64,000 nt of DNA from Paracoccus sp. JM45 (GCF_003590715.1 NZ_QQVY01000007.1:1-64000), one strand, 5' to 3'. Shown: positions 25,442 to 34,836, numbered from the stretch's first letter. Notes: generated by a model not told the origin, from the letters alone. A program made the numbers and translations.

Positions 25442-25792
25442 CTATTTTGGCCGCAAGATTTGGAGCTTCATTTTCGATAAGTGACCCGGTGCAAAAATGC
25501 TTGACTCTTCGAATCTGTTGCGTAATTTTGCACGTGAAAAATATCGTTGATTTGGCTACGATGAGGCCGTCGCCTTCAGGGGACCAATGTCAAATTGGTA
25601 GCGCTGCTACATAGGACGATAACTGTGGTTGTTATTTCTGGCGGCGTATCTCCCAAGCATAAATACAGAGAAATCTTCGGGCCGCCCATTCGTCGACGCA
25701 AGGTCAGGTAAATCGCATCAATGTATTAACCCGCCCGGAATGCTGGAAATACTTCACAATAATATACGACACTGCCCATAAGGATATTCGAG
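25442..25792. other. 351-bp intergenic region with operator but long leader
   Basis: Holds the second LacI-type operator (25525-25542) with a possible promoter just before it (TTGACT at 25501-25506, TAATTT at 25523-25528). Between the operator and the dehydrogenase start lie 250 bp with no gene I can support. A short open stretch near 25625-25710 resembles no known family. The length suggests that a gene may have been lost here. Confidence 0.4.
25525..25542. promoter_or_regulatory. Candidate LacI-family operator O2
   Basis: ATTTTG-CACGTG-AAAAAT style palindrome of 18 bp with a single mismatched pair, core at 25531-25536. It overlaps the presumed -10 region (TAATTT, 25523-25528), the usual place for a repressor site. 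Same core and same arm composition as the site at 24311-24328. Confidence 0.65.
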
Positions 25793-26788
25793 ATGAAAGC
25801 GATCAACTTCACCGCTCGCAACCATGTGCAATACGGTGATCTGCCCGATCCGGTTGTTGGACCGGATGAGGTGCTTATTGCCGTAAAAACCAGCGGCATC
25901 TGCCATACCGATTTCGAGGTTCTTTCGGCCAATTACGGGGATGGCAATTTCCCTGTCGTGCCCGGTCATGAATATGCAGGCATTATTGCCGAAATTGGGA
26001 GTGCCGTTAAAAATTTGGCGGTAGGTGACCGTGTTGTTGTGGATCCGAATATCAATTGCGGGAATTGCAAGGCGTGCCGGAAGGGCTGGGCACATCTGTG
26101 TGAAACGCTTGGTGCTTACGGTGTGTCGCAAAATGGCGGCTTTGCGGAATTGAGCCTAGTAAAAGCAGATGCCGTGCATTCCATTGGTGATATGAGCTTT
26201 GTCCAAGCTGCCTTGGCCGAACCGATGGGTTGCGTGTTGAATGGGGTCGATGCGGTCTATGACAGCCAGATCGACAGCACGATGATCTTTGGTGCCGGTC
26301 CGATGGGCATGCTGATGGCAATCGCATTAAAGATGAAGGGCATCAAAAACGTTGATCTAGTTGATATCGACGAGGCCCGGCTTCAAATGGCCCAAGATTT
26401 TGGGTTCAATGGGATTGCTTCGGGATCGGATGCGTTGAAAGCCAAGCGTCAGGCCGTTGATCTGGTTGTCGATGCAACAGGCGTTCCTGCTGTCGCGGGC
26501 CGTTTAACGGATTACATAGCCAACGGTGGTAAGGGTCTGTATTTCGGAGTATGCCCGTCGACTGCCCGAATTGAAATTTCCCCTTTCGAGGTGTTCCGGC
26601 GTCAGTTGACGCTGGCAGGGTCCCATTCACTTAATCACAATATTCCTGCCGCGCTTGATATTATCGCGTCTTATGGAAGCAAGATTGAAGACATTGTCTC
26701 GCACAAACTATCCCTTAATGAAGTTGCGTCAATTTTGTCGGCAAAACCACCGAAGGGTAGTCTGAAGATTCAGGCTATGATGGAATAG
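25793..26788 (+). CDS. Zinc-dependent alcohol (polyol) dehydrogenase, MDR family
   Basis: This 331-residue medium-chain dehydrogenase has catalytic zinc ligands in SGICHTDFEVL and GHEYAGIIAEIG. The structural zinc cluster is shortened to CGNCKACRKGWAHLC, and the NAD motif is GAGPMGMLMAIAL near residues 165-177. EPMGCVLNGVDAV is a block typical of sorbitol/threonine-dehydrogenase-like members. PF00107 enzymes oxidise D-altritol to D-tagatose in an Agrobacterium pathway with the same kinase and PF08013 partners, which makes a polyol (altritol or galactitol) the favoured substrate. AAGGA precedes the start. The first ORF after operator O2. Confidence 0.88.
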   Translation: MKAINFTARNHVQYGDLPDPVVGPDEVLIAVKTSGICHTDFEVLSANYGDGNFPVVPGHEYAGIIAEIGSAVKNLAVGDRVVVDPNINCGNCKACRKGWAHLCETLGAYGVSQNGGFAELSLVKADAVHSIGDMSFVQAALAEPMGCVLNGVDAVYDSQIDSTMIFGAGPMGMLMAIALKMKGIKNVDLVDIDEARLQMAQDFGFNGIASGSDALKAKRQAVDLVVDATGVPAVAGRLTDYIANGGKGLYFGVCPSTARIEISPFEVFRRQLTLAGSHSLNHNIPAALDIIASYGSKIEDIVSHKLSLNEVASILSAKPPKGSLKIQAMME

Positions 26789-26801
26789 AGATCCATCATA
26801 G
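26775..26801 (+). terminator. Hairpin at end of dehydrogenase gene
   Basis: CTATGATGGA (26775-26784) and TCCATCATAG (26792-26801) form a perfect 10-bp stem over a 7-nt loop that contains the stop codon. No T-tract follows, so it may be a Rho-independent-like end or only an mRNA-stabilising structure. Confidence 0.45.
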
Positions 26802-26941
26802 CTGTTACCTGCTAAGGTGTTGAGCTGCTCATTATCCGGGATCATTATTTCCAGTGGCATAGAGTACCAAAAGTAGGAAACATTTAAAAATTGGCAGATT
26901 GATACCGAGTTCGGCATATCGACTGTTGTATGGTCGATATG

Positions 26942-27850
26942 TCAAAGAAGGTAGCGGGTCGATCCGGGGGAATGGTGATGCACCATGTCCAAGGCGGCAC
27001 GCCGCGCGGCATGACCGTCTGCCTGCGTCAGGTCGCCCTGAACAACCAGACCGTGGCGGTTCTCCATCCGCGCATGGCCCAAAAAGCACAGTGTCGCGCC
27101 GGCGCCAGGCGATTTCTTGTAGAGCCGTGCCTCCGGATCCGTCGTTGACGCGTGGGTGGCGTTCGAACGCTTCCCGCCTTTGAAGTCGACCCCGGCGTTA
27201 CGGTTGCGGTGATTGGTGCGGGGCATTGGTTTGGTCTCGGGTTCGGATTGGGTGGGTTGAGTGTCAGGGGCGATGGAGGGCGTTGGCGGATCATCCGGCC
27301 CCTCATTGTCGGGCGGCATGCCCTCCGCCTTTTGCTGAAAGATTTTCATCGACGCCCGGGCCTTGATCAATGTCCCATCGACCGGGAAATGCTCATCCGA
27401 TAGCAGCGGAGCCACCTCGCGGTGCGCCAGGATTGCCGCCATCACCGCTGCCGCGACATCTCAGTCGTCAGAGGTCGCTCGCGGTTTTTGATGAAAACCG
27501 TTGGGACCCAAACCGGGTCGTCGATACCAAGGCCGACAAACCAGCGAAACATCAGGTTGTATTGTATCTGCTCCATCAACTGGCGCTCGGATCGAACAGA
27601 GAACAAGATCTGGATCAGGCTGGCCCGGATCAACCGTTCGGGTGCAATCGAAGGGCGGCCGAAATCGACGTAGAGTGGGACAAACTCGCCATCGAGGCTG
27701 GCGAGGGCGTCATTGACCACTTGCCGGATCTTGCGCAGCGAATGCCTGGCAGGGATGCGTTCCTCGAGATCGACATAGCGAAACAGCGACCCGCTCTTTT
27801 CATTTGTCCCGCGCATCTTCACCCCCGACATTGCCGTGTGGCGAGTGAAT
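26942..27850 (-). pseudogene. IS5/IS1182-like transposase relic, frameshifted and truncated
   Basis: Two reverse-strand pieces belong to one transposase. The N-terminal piece (27831-27442) reads LFRYVDLEERIPARHSLRKI, RQLMEQIQYNLMFRWFVGLG and IDDPVWVPTVFIKNRERPL. The central piece (27445-26942) reads LLSDEHFPVDGTLIKARASM, with the first catalytic Asp, through GGKRSNATHASTTDPEARLY. They lie in different frames, joined by a shift near 27445. The chain stops at about 26942, so the catalytic C-terminus is missing. A terminal-repeat-like AGCAGCCTGCTAG lies near 27880. Confidence 0.8.
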
Positions 27851-27929
27851 CATGTTCTTAACTTACTGTCGAGGCGGGACTATTTTAGCAGCCTGCTAGA
27901 GGTTCGACTTTCCCTGAAGGAACCCGACG

Positions 27930-28660
27930 TGTTTTGTGGCTGGGATGTCCAGCGCGGTGTACCATTCATGACGGCTATGCAGATCTAGCTCTGGGCGACC
28001 TGTCGGTCAAAACACAGCGTGACGGCGCGCTAGCCCCCAGCCGTTTTATAAAATGCATCTTCGTTTTGGCGCGGTGTCATCAGTGATATCCAATCCGGTT
28101 TTGCTACATTGTACGTCCAATATATTTCTTCGAACGCAGGGGCTCGTTTCTGGCGAGCGGACCAGCGGTAATGATCATCAACGGCTTTAGGTTCTTTCGT
28201 GCGTGCATGAGTGCCGCGGTCAGCGATTGCGTTATAGCACTTGCGCATGTCCCTCGCCTTCGCCTTTAACCTTGATGCCGAAGCTGTAAATCAGCAGGTA
28301 CATCAGTCTTTAGGAGCTAGGATACGGGATGGCGGCTCGGTTGGCTAAAGTTGGACACTAAGCAGTCAAGGCGAGCAAGTTAGATCTGCTTTCAACAAGG
28401 CCACCTGGCCATAGACATTCGGACCGTGGCGTTCTCATAGTGCGATCCGCCCCGACAGCCATTCCGGGCAGCCCCGTTATGGGAAAATAAGTCCGGATTG
28501 CGACAGGTCTGCTGTCAGCCACGCTGTCCGTTGCTGCAGCATCCCCAAGTCATCTCGGGATCGAGCCAAATCGTCAGAGCGCCTTAGGTCATGGGTGCCT
28601 TGTTGCAGGCTCGCCAATTCTTGAGCCTGTAAGTCATTAGTGCCAGTCTGCTCATGTTAG
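27930..28660 (-). pseudogene. IS5-family (IS903-like) transposase relic, heavily decayed
   Basis: Reverse-strand fragments appear in the correct order but in shifting frames. LMTYRLKNWRACNK and GALTIWLDPEMTWG (28655-28530) are the N-terminus. TGLVES then YSFGIKVKGEGEGHA (near 28400-28260) is the first catalytic Asp region, with the Asp lost. RKCYNAIADRGTHA (28248 down) and TKMHFIKRLGAS lie near the C-terminal Glu region. The 72-codon open stretch 28248-28030 is part of this relic, not a gene. Several stops and deletions make it non-functional. Confidence 0.65.
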
Positions 28661-28733
28661 TATCCAATTAACGAAAGTTGGTCATGTTTTTTGACGGTTT
28701 TTCGGCTGGCTAAGCTATAGTATTGGTTTCATC

Positions 28734-29715
28734 TCAGGCGGCAATTTTCAGGTCCAAGCTTTGGCTATCATAAGCCTCGTCCGTTGTTGGCAGCCGGTGC
28801 GATGAGGGTGGGCGCCTCACGTTGGAACAGGTGATCCAGACGGCGATCCCACGTCGGGCCTCCGAGCCGGTCTGCAAGGCGATCAGGTTGACACACACGT
28901 ATTTGAGGGACCGCCAAAGCCGCTTGATCATCGGGTTGTCGGTCCAGCGGCCACTCCCGTCCCTCGAGATCTTCATCTTCTCGTCGCGCAAAACATTAGT
29001 GAAACCGGTGCTGGTAAAATTGGGAGACATTGTCGAAGTTGATTATCTCAGGCTTGCCGTATTTCGCCAGTGCCTCTTTCAGCGCCTCGACGCCAAATCC
29101 CGCGTCCTTCGAGTTTGCCAACCGCCAACCCGGCATCTCCCTGCTGAGACGGTCCATGAAAATCACCAAGTACAAAAAACCAGCGCCGCATCGGGATATA
29201 TGTGGTTTCGGCATACCAGAGCCGATTAGGTCGGGTAATGGGTAAATTCTTAAGCAAGTACTGCACATAGATCAGCCGCATCAACGCGAAGTTCTGCTCT
29301 CTCACCGTGTGACGCATAGTAAAACTACGACTGGCGGACCAGTAGCAGCACGCACTGCTGGTCGATCAACAGGTTTGGGGATGATCGTGCTTCATCGCTT
29401 TCCGCCTTCAGCGCCACGGATGAGACTGGAGGCATCGACCAAAAATACAGGTCCATGACCAACTGGCCAATTTTGGCATGCGGCGTCCCTGCAATTGCCT
29501 TCTCGACCGATGCGCCACCGCCAAATGCCGATGCTATGTTCTCAATCGCCATGTTCGGTATGGCACCCGGACCGGTGGCGTGCTCGTGCCTCACTCCATC
29601 CGCTAATCATTTCGGATGAACGTCGTACTTCTTGGCCAGCTGCTCGCGAATGGCCTCAAGAGCCACCTTCGCCTTGAACTCAGCCGAATAGCGCTTCCGT
29701 TTCGTTATGCAGATC
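28734..29715 (-). pseudogene. IS3-family element relic (orfA and orfB pieces)
   Basis: At the 5' side (29710-29615, reverse strand) RKRYSAEFKAKVALEAIREQ and LAKKYDVHPK mark OrfA. Then come OrfB pieces: LPITRPNRLWYAETTYIPMR, FLYLVIFMDRLSREMPGWRL, GVEALKEALAKYGKPEIINF, and, after a frameshift, VLRDEKMKISRDGSGRWTDN with KRLWRSLKYVCVNL. The catalytic block that should read TDQGSQFTS is NFDNVSQFYQ, so both Asp context and frame are broken. Stops lie between OrfA and OrfB. Confidence 0.8.
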
Positions 29716-29821
29716 AGTCCTTCGTCAATCGCCAGAGCTTAGCGACCGGTCCGAATTCCTGCGACCACCTCTACCACCCAGCACAACGAAACGGTCAAAT
29801 GTCCTTATGATGTCACCCTCT

Positions 29822-30484
29822 TTAACGTTCCGGGTCGCTGTCCAATAAAGCGACAAGATCGCGGAAGCGTTCACCTTGGACCAAAACATGTTCTGTCATG
29901 GCGCGGTTGGCTACATCCGAATTACCCGTTCTTATTGCTAGTGCGATGGCGCGATGTTCGGCCAGCGATGTTTGAATGCGCCCATGCGCTTTTAGCTGAC
30001 GCCTGCGATAGGGTTGTAGTATTGCCTGCAAACGCAATGTTTCGGCCTGCAGGAACGGGTTGTGCGCTGCAGTGTAAATTGCTTGGTGGAACCGCGTATT
30101 CTCGGCGTAATAACGGTCACTGTCACCTGCATCTGCAGCTGTTTTGCAAGCGTCCAAACTGTCTGCTATGGTGGCCTGATCAGCCTGTGTCGCGCGACGG
30201 CATGCTAGGGTGGCGCATAGCGCCTCCATTTGGGCCATCACTTCGAACCGGTGCATCAGGTCCGTGACACCTAATTTTGCAACAAAGGTTCCCCGTTTCG
30301 GCTGGACGATCAGAAGGCCGGATGCTTCCAGCGCTTGCAACGCCTCACGGACAGGAGTGCGCGAACAGCAGTATTCGCCTGCGATCCGGTCGGGATCGAT
30401 CCGGTCGCCGGGTTGATATTCCCCATCGACAATCGCGTTTTCCAACGCAAACCGAATGCGCGCTGTGGTCGGAAGATTGGTCAT
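29822..30484 (-). CDS. matR: GntR-family regulator, FadR/FCD type (MatR-like)
   Basis: This 220-residue protein has a winged helix in residues 1-70 (RIRFALENAIVDGEYQPGDR, CSRTPVREALQALEASGLLI). The all-helical FCD effector domain follows, with metal-binding His residues in NTRFHQAIYTAAHNP and LAEHRAIALAI. It is divergent from malonyl-CoA decarboxylase and synthetase genes, the arrangement of rhizobial matR-matAB, in which MatR represses the operon and malonate releases it. The 122-bp gap holds a TTGTATACAA-like double inverted repeat (30551-30583). Family is certain; the name rests on context. Confidence 0.85.
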   Translation of the reverse strand: MTNLPTTARIRFALENAIVDGEYQPGDRIDPDRIAGEYCCSRTPVREALQALEASGLLIVQPKRGTFVAKLGVTDLMHRFEVMAQMEALCATLACRRATQADQATIADSLDACKTAADAGDSDRYYAENTRFHQAIYTAAHNPFLQAETLRLQAILQPYRRRQLKAHGRIQTSLAEHRAIALAIRTGNSDVANRAMTEHVLVQGERFRDLVALLDSDPER

Positions 30485-30550
30485 AATATGATCGGTGATC
30501 CTTTTAGGATATTCGATACCACTTCTAGCAGAAAGTCTATAATTGGACTT

Positions 30551-30583
30551 GTTATATACAACAAAAATATGATTGTGTATAAC
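30551..30583. promoter_or_regulatory. Candidate GntR/MatR operator
   Basis: GTTATATACAA (30551-30561) and TTGTGTATAAC (30573-30583) are 11-bp arms with one mismatch over an 11-nt spacer. Each arm itself resembles the TTGTATACAA core seen in operators of malonate-responsive GntR proteins. The site is 24 bp upstream of the matA start and lies in the matR promoter region, so it could control both. Confidence 0.6.
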
Positions 30584-30606
30584 AGCGAGGGGAGGGGGGA
30601 TCGAAT

Positions 30607-31926
30607 ATGGTGAAACAGCGGCTGACGTTTCTGACAGACTTCGTAGAAGCGGTCACGCGACGTACACGTGGCGCCGGAAGCGAAGCGGAAACACTTAAGG
30701 CTTTGGCCCTGCCGGCATTGGAGCGTATCAACGCCGCGTGTTCGGTGCTGATGGGCAGGATCGGTGATGCGGCCCGTGTCGCCGTGGCCGAGCAAGCCTT
30801 GACGGCCTACAGCCAACTTCAGCCTGATGAAAAGCGGTATTTTTTTCAAAGTCTTCGCGATGATTACGGCGTCGACGCTGGGAAAATCCGGCAGGCCTAT
30901 GCAACATGGCATAAAAATCCGGACGCGGGTGCAGTTGCAAATTTGTTCTGTGCGGTCGAACCGGCACGCCAGACCTTGTTGCGCCGTTTGAACCTTGCGC
31001 CGGGGGCGACTTCGCAGCTAGTCGCTATGCGGCAGGATTTGTTGCAGGCCATTCGCAATGATCCGACCCTTGCGCCGATCGATCAGGATTTTTCCCATCT
31101 GCTGACATCATGGTTCAATCGTGGCTTTCTTAGCATGCGGCGCATCGACTGGAATACGTCAGCGGCTATTCTGGAACAGATCATGCGCTTTGAAAGCGTT
31201 CACAAGATGCAGGGCTGGGATGATTTGAAGCGACGTTTGTCACCCGATGACCGGCGTCTTTATGCGTTTTTTCATCCCGCCACCGGCGACGTGCCGTTGA
31301 TTTTTGTCGAAGTTGCACTGACGCTTGGCATGCCGGATGCAATAGCGCCTATCCTGACTGCCCCTGAAAGCGATACGCATGTCGAGGCAGATACTGCCGT
31401 CTTTTATTCAATTAATAATAGTTTGGCGGGACTGAAGGGCGTGTCCTTTGGCAACTTCCTGATTAAGCAGGTGGTGGCAGAACTATCCCGCGATCTTCCA
31501 AATCTAAAAAGTTTTGTGACACTGTCACCAGCGCCCGGTTTCGCGAGGTGGCTGGCGTATCAGAATGACGATCGCGCCGCGGCATTGTCAGCGGCCTTGT
31601 CTGCAAATGACTGGCAGGATGCTCCCGAACGTATCAAAGCGCTGCGCCCCGAGGTCGAGGCACTTGCCGCCCGATATATCGTGACCGAGCGTCAAGATAG
31701 CGGTTTGCCACCTGATCCGGTGGCGCGTTTCCATTTGGGAAATGGCGCATCGGCGCATCGTCTGAACTGGCCCGCTGATATGGCCCCTTCGGCGCAAAAG
31801 GCCGCGCATGGGCTGATGATCAACTACCTTTATGAACTGACACAGATCGAGACCCGCCACGAGGCATTCGTACGCGACGGTCATGTTGCCCATGGCTTAC
31901 AGCTTGCCAACGCGCTGGCCCGATAA
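30607..31926 (+). CDS. matA: Malonyl-CoA decarboxylase
   Basis: This 439-residue enzyme converts malonyl-CoA to acetyl-CoA and CO2. The N-terminal helical domain runs to about residue 165 (ALALPALERINAACS, GWDDLKRRLSPDDRRLYAFF at its end). The C-terminal acetyltransferase-like domain includes PLIFVEVALTLGMPDAIAPIL, VFYSINNSLAGLKGVSFGNF, the catalytic Ser in FVTLSPAPGFARWL, and the catalytic His in HLGNGASAHRLNWPADM. Length and motifs match bacterial MatA. GGGAGGGGGG precedes the start. It lies 15 bp before matB; together they turn malonate into acetyl-CoA. Confidence 0.95.
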   Translation: MVKQRLTFLTDFVEAVTRRTRGAGSEAETLKALALPALERINAACSVLMGRIGDAARVAVAEQALTAYSQLQPDEKRYFFQSLRDDYGVDAGKIRQAYATWHKNPDAGAVANLFCAVEPARQTLLRRLNLAPGATSQLVAMRQDLLQAIRNDPTLAPIDQDFSHLLTSWFNRGFLSMRRIDWNTSAAILEQIMRFESVHKMQGWDDLKRRLSPDDRRLYAFFHPATGDVPLIFVEVALTLGMPDAIAPILTAPESDTHVEADTAVFYSINNSLAGLKGVSFGNFLIKQVVAELSRDLPNLKSFVTLSPAPGFARWLAYQNDDRAAALSAALSANDWQDAPERIKALRPEVEALAARYIVTERQDSGLPPDPVARFHLGNGASAHRLNWPADMAPSAQKAAHGLMINYLYELTQIETRHEAFVRDGHVAHGLQLANALAR

Positions 31927-31941
31927 GAAAGGCACGATAAG

Positions 31942-33450
31942 ATGCAGACAATCTATCAATATTTCGTTGAGGCAGTGCAGAAATCGGGTTCAAAACCCCT
32001 CTTTGAACGCCCGGGTCAGCCTGACCTTACCTTTGCACAGACTGGTGATCTTGTCGGACGGCTGGCAAGGGTTCTGGAAAATTCGGGCGTCATTCCGGGC
32101 GACCGGGTTGCCGTGCAGGTCGAGAAATCACCAGAGGCAATTGCGCTTTATCTGGCAGTTCTGCAAACGGGTGCAATTTTCTTACCTCTGAATACCGCCT
32201 ACACCGGCCCCGAAGTTGACTATTTTCTGGGTGATGCTGCGCCACGAATTTTTGTCTGCGACCCGTCGCAAGCCGATGCCCATGCGCATCGGGCAGGTCA
32301 ATCGCTGACAGTTCAGACAATGGGTGCGGCAGGTGACGGATCATTAATGACGTTGGCCAATTCCGTAGTGCCGCGTACCGACAGCCACCCTTCAGATCCC
32401 AATGATCGTGCGGCGATCCTGTATACCTCGGGCACGACTGGCAGATCCAAAGGGGCGGTCCTGACCCATGGCAATCTTGTGTCCAACACCAATGCACTGT
32501 TGCAACATTGGCGTTTTACCGCGGATGATCGTTTGATCCACGCCCTGCCGATTTTTCATACGCACGGGTTGTTTGTGGCGGCTAATATGGCGCTTACAGC
32601 AGGCGCTACGATGGTTTTCCTGACCAAATTTGACCCTGAACAGGTGATTGACCTGATGGCGGATTCAACGGTCCTGATGGGTGTGCCGACATTCTATACG
32701 CGCTTGCTAAAATCAGAACGACTTACCCGCGAAACGACCGGAAATATGAGGTTATTCGTATCGGGCTCGGCCCCGTTGCTGGCCGATGATCATCGTCTGT
32801 TTCAGGAACGCACTGGTCAGGCTATTCTTGAACGGTATGGCATGACCGAAACCTGTATGATTGCGTCCAATCCGTATGATGGTGACCGGATTCCGGGTGC
32901 TGTGGGCATGGCATTGCCGGGGATTTCTGTACGCATCGCAGATCGCGAAAGCGCCGGAACTCTGCCTGATGGCAGGATCGGTCTTATCGAGGTCAAAGGT
33001 CCGAATGTATTCGAAGGTTATTGGAATATGCCGGAAAAAACTGCTTCGGAGTTTCGTGCTGACGGATTTTTTATAACAGGCGATCTTGGGATGATCGGCA
33101 GTGATGGATATCTCCGGATTGTCGGGCGCGACAAGGATCTTGTTATTTCGGGCGGTTACAACATCTACCCCAAAGAGGTAGAAGAGGCGATCGATGCCCT
33201 TCCGGGTGTTCTGGAAAGCGCTGTCATCGGATTGCCGCACAGCGATATGGGCGAGGCCGTCACTGCCATAGTGGTCCCGCGCATCGGTCAGGTTCTGAAA
33301 CCCGATGTGATCCTAACGGCACTGTCCGATACCCTTGCCCGCTTTAAACAGCCGAAGCGAATTCTGATTGTCGATGCTTTGCCCCGTAATGTTATGGGAA
33401 AGGTCCAGAAGGCCCAACTTCGGCAAGAATATGCGGACAGTTATACTTGA
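31942..33450 (+). CDS. matB: Malonyl-CoA synthetase
   Basis: This 502-residue ANL-superfamily ligase converts malonate, ATP and CoA to malonyl-CoA. The P-loop is LYTSGTTGRSKGAVLTHGNL, the adenine region ERYGMTETCMIASNPYDGDR (MatB wording), the hinge GRDKDLVISGGYNIYPKEVE, and the catalytic C-terminal Lys is in NVMGKVQKAQLRQ. The start follows GAAAGGCACGATAAG. It completes a malonate-to-acetyl-CoA route with matA. No dedicated malonate transporter (MatC or a TRAP system) is found next to it; the following IS copy may have displaced one. Confidence 0.95.
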   Translation: MQTIYQYFVEAVQKSGSKPLFERPGQPDLTFAQTGDLVGRLARVLENSGVIPGDRVAVQVEKSPEAIALYLAVLQTGAIFLPLNTAYTGPEVDYFLGDAAPRIFVCDPSQADAHAHRAGQSLTVQTMGAAGDGSLMTLANSVVPRTDSHPSDPNDRAAILYTSGTTGRSKGAVLTHGNLVSNTNALLQHWRFTADDRLIHALPIFHTHGLFVAANMALTAGATMVFLTKFDPEQVIDLMADSTVLMGVPTFYTRLLKSERLTRETTGNMRLFVSGSAPLLADDHRLFQERTGQAILERYGMTETCMIASNPYDGDRIPGAVGMALPGISVRIADRESAGTLPDGRIGLIEVKGPNVFEGYWNMPEKTASEFRADGFFITGDLGMIGSDGYLRIVGRDKDLVISGGYNIYPKEVEEAIDALPGVLESAVIGLPHSDMGEAVTAIVVPRIGQVLKPDVILTALSDTLARFKQPKRILIVDALPRNVMGKVQKAQLRQEYADSYT

Positions 33451-33844
33451 TTGGTAAATCTGTCCTGAACGTCGGGAAAATAGAGGATCACAGCGCGAAA
33501 ATCTTTAATGGCGCTTACGGGTTGTTGGTATCAGCAACCCGTATAGGACTCCACACGGGGTATTCGCGACTGCCTAGAATTGGGTTAATATAAAGCGCTG
33601 AAAGTTTGGGGTAATTTTTACCTTAAACCGAAAATGGAAAAGCGGACATGGCAAAAGTGCAGGTGCCGTTTCATCTTTAAATATACCCGCTGTGCATCAA
33701 GCTGCGTGCGCTGACGTCTATCCGAAGATCGTGCAAAATTCAGGCGGTGGCTCATATTTTCTATAGATGCATCTGACGCCTCGCGCAAAACTGTCCGCAT
33801 ATGTTTTCTTTATGGGCCACATTAAAGTAAGATTATGTTCGTTA
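33451..33844. other. 394-bp intergenic region after matB
   Basis: Contains a hairpin at 33516-33543 (separate entry) and otherwise no gene that I can support on either strand. Its right border is the left end of IS copy 3. The base composition is more AT-rich than in the neighbouring genes. Confidence 0.5.
33516..33543 (+). terminator. Possible matAB terminator hairpin
   Basis: TACGGGTTG (33516-33524) pairs perfectly with CAACCCGTA (33535-33543) over a 10-nt loop, 66 bp after matB. No T-tract follows, so termination efficiency is uncertain. Confidence 0.45.
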
Positions 33845-34685
33845 GGGCCCGTGGACAATCATACTTCCCATAGGTTTTGATTTCTGATTCAAATCTCCCA
33901 AACGGAGGTTGGGATGAACGAGCAGCGCTTTGTGGTGACGGATCGTGTGTGGCGGCGGCTTGAGCCGCATTTGCCGGGAAAAGCCAGCGACGCGGGGGCT
34001 ACTGCAAATGATAACCGTCTGTTTCTGGAAGCGGTGTTCTGGCGCGTTCGTACCGGGTCTCCATGGCGCGATCTGCCGCCCGCCTTCGGCAACTGGAACA
34101 GCCAGTTCCGCCGCTTCCGCAGATGGGCGAAAGCAGGGGTTTTCGAGAGCCTCTTCATAGCCATGAGTGGTGACCCCGACCTTGACTATGCCCTCATCGA
34201 CGGCACCATCGTTCAGGTTCACCAGAAGGCAACCGGCGTAAAAGGGGGACTCAGACTCAGGCCATCGGACGCTCGCGTGGCGGTCTGACGACTAAAATCG
34301 TCGCGCTTGTGGATGCGCTCGGCAATCTGATCCGTTTCCTATTATTGCCCGGGCAGGCACATGACACAAAAGGCGTCGCGCCACTGATCCATAACGTTCC
34401 CTTCGGGGCTCTTCTGGCAGACAAAGCGTTTGACGCGAACTGGCTCCTGGAAGAACTGGATGCACGTGGGGCATGCGCCGTGATCCCACCGAAATCAAAC
34501 CGAAAGCAACAGCGTAACTACGACGCAGACGCTGACAAGTGGCGCCATATGGTTGAAAACTACTTCGCAAAGATCAAGGAATTCCGAGGTATAGCAACAC
34601 GCTATGACAAGACCGATTGCAGCTACACCGCCAATTGGAACCTCGCCGCAGCCCTGATTGCTTCAAGATGAATGTCCACGGGGCC
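33845..34685 (+). mobile_element. IS5-family (IS427-like) element, copy 3
   Basis: This 841-bp element has the left end GGGCCCGTGGAC at 33845. The right end has one extra change (GTCCACGGGGCC, ending 34685), so the right terminal repeat is slightly damaged. It is flanked TTA/TAG, again consistent with TA duplication at a YTAG target. Same orientation as copies 1 and 2; together with copy 2 it brackets the polyol and malonate modules. Confidence 0.93.
33914..34671 (+). CDS. IS5-family transposase, two frames joined by -1 frameshift
   Basis: Frame 1 is 33914-34288 and frame 2 ends at 34671, with the same slip-prone AAAAGGGGGA joint as in copy 2 (near 34241). Catalytic blocks are present: ALIDGTIVQV, ADKAFDANWLLEELDARG and VENYFAKIKEFRGIA. 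Differences from copy 2 are few: no 4-residue insertion, ACAVIPP for ASAVIPP, and DADADKW for DADAYKW. All catalytic acidic residues remain, so the protein may still be active although the right terminal repeat carries a change. Confidence 0.88.
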
Positions 34686-34836
34686 TAGATACTTTTCGAG
34701 TTATCCCGGCAAAATGTACACTGACGTATGCTTGAATTTTCTATTTGCTGATATTCACAATGAACTGGCTCGCTGGTTTAGGGGGTGTTTGACTATGATG
34801 AATTGTCTAACACGAGAACCTTTTGGACAAATCTGA

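Noticed and set aside
28030..28248. 72-codon reverse open frame as a possible small gene
   Set aside because: Its first residues match the C-terminal region of IS903-like transposases and it continues into other frames of the same relic.
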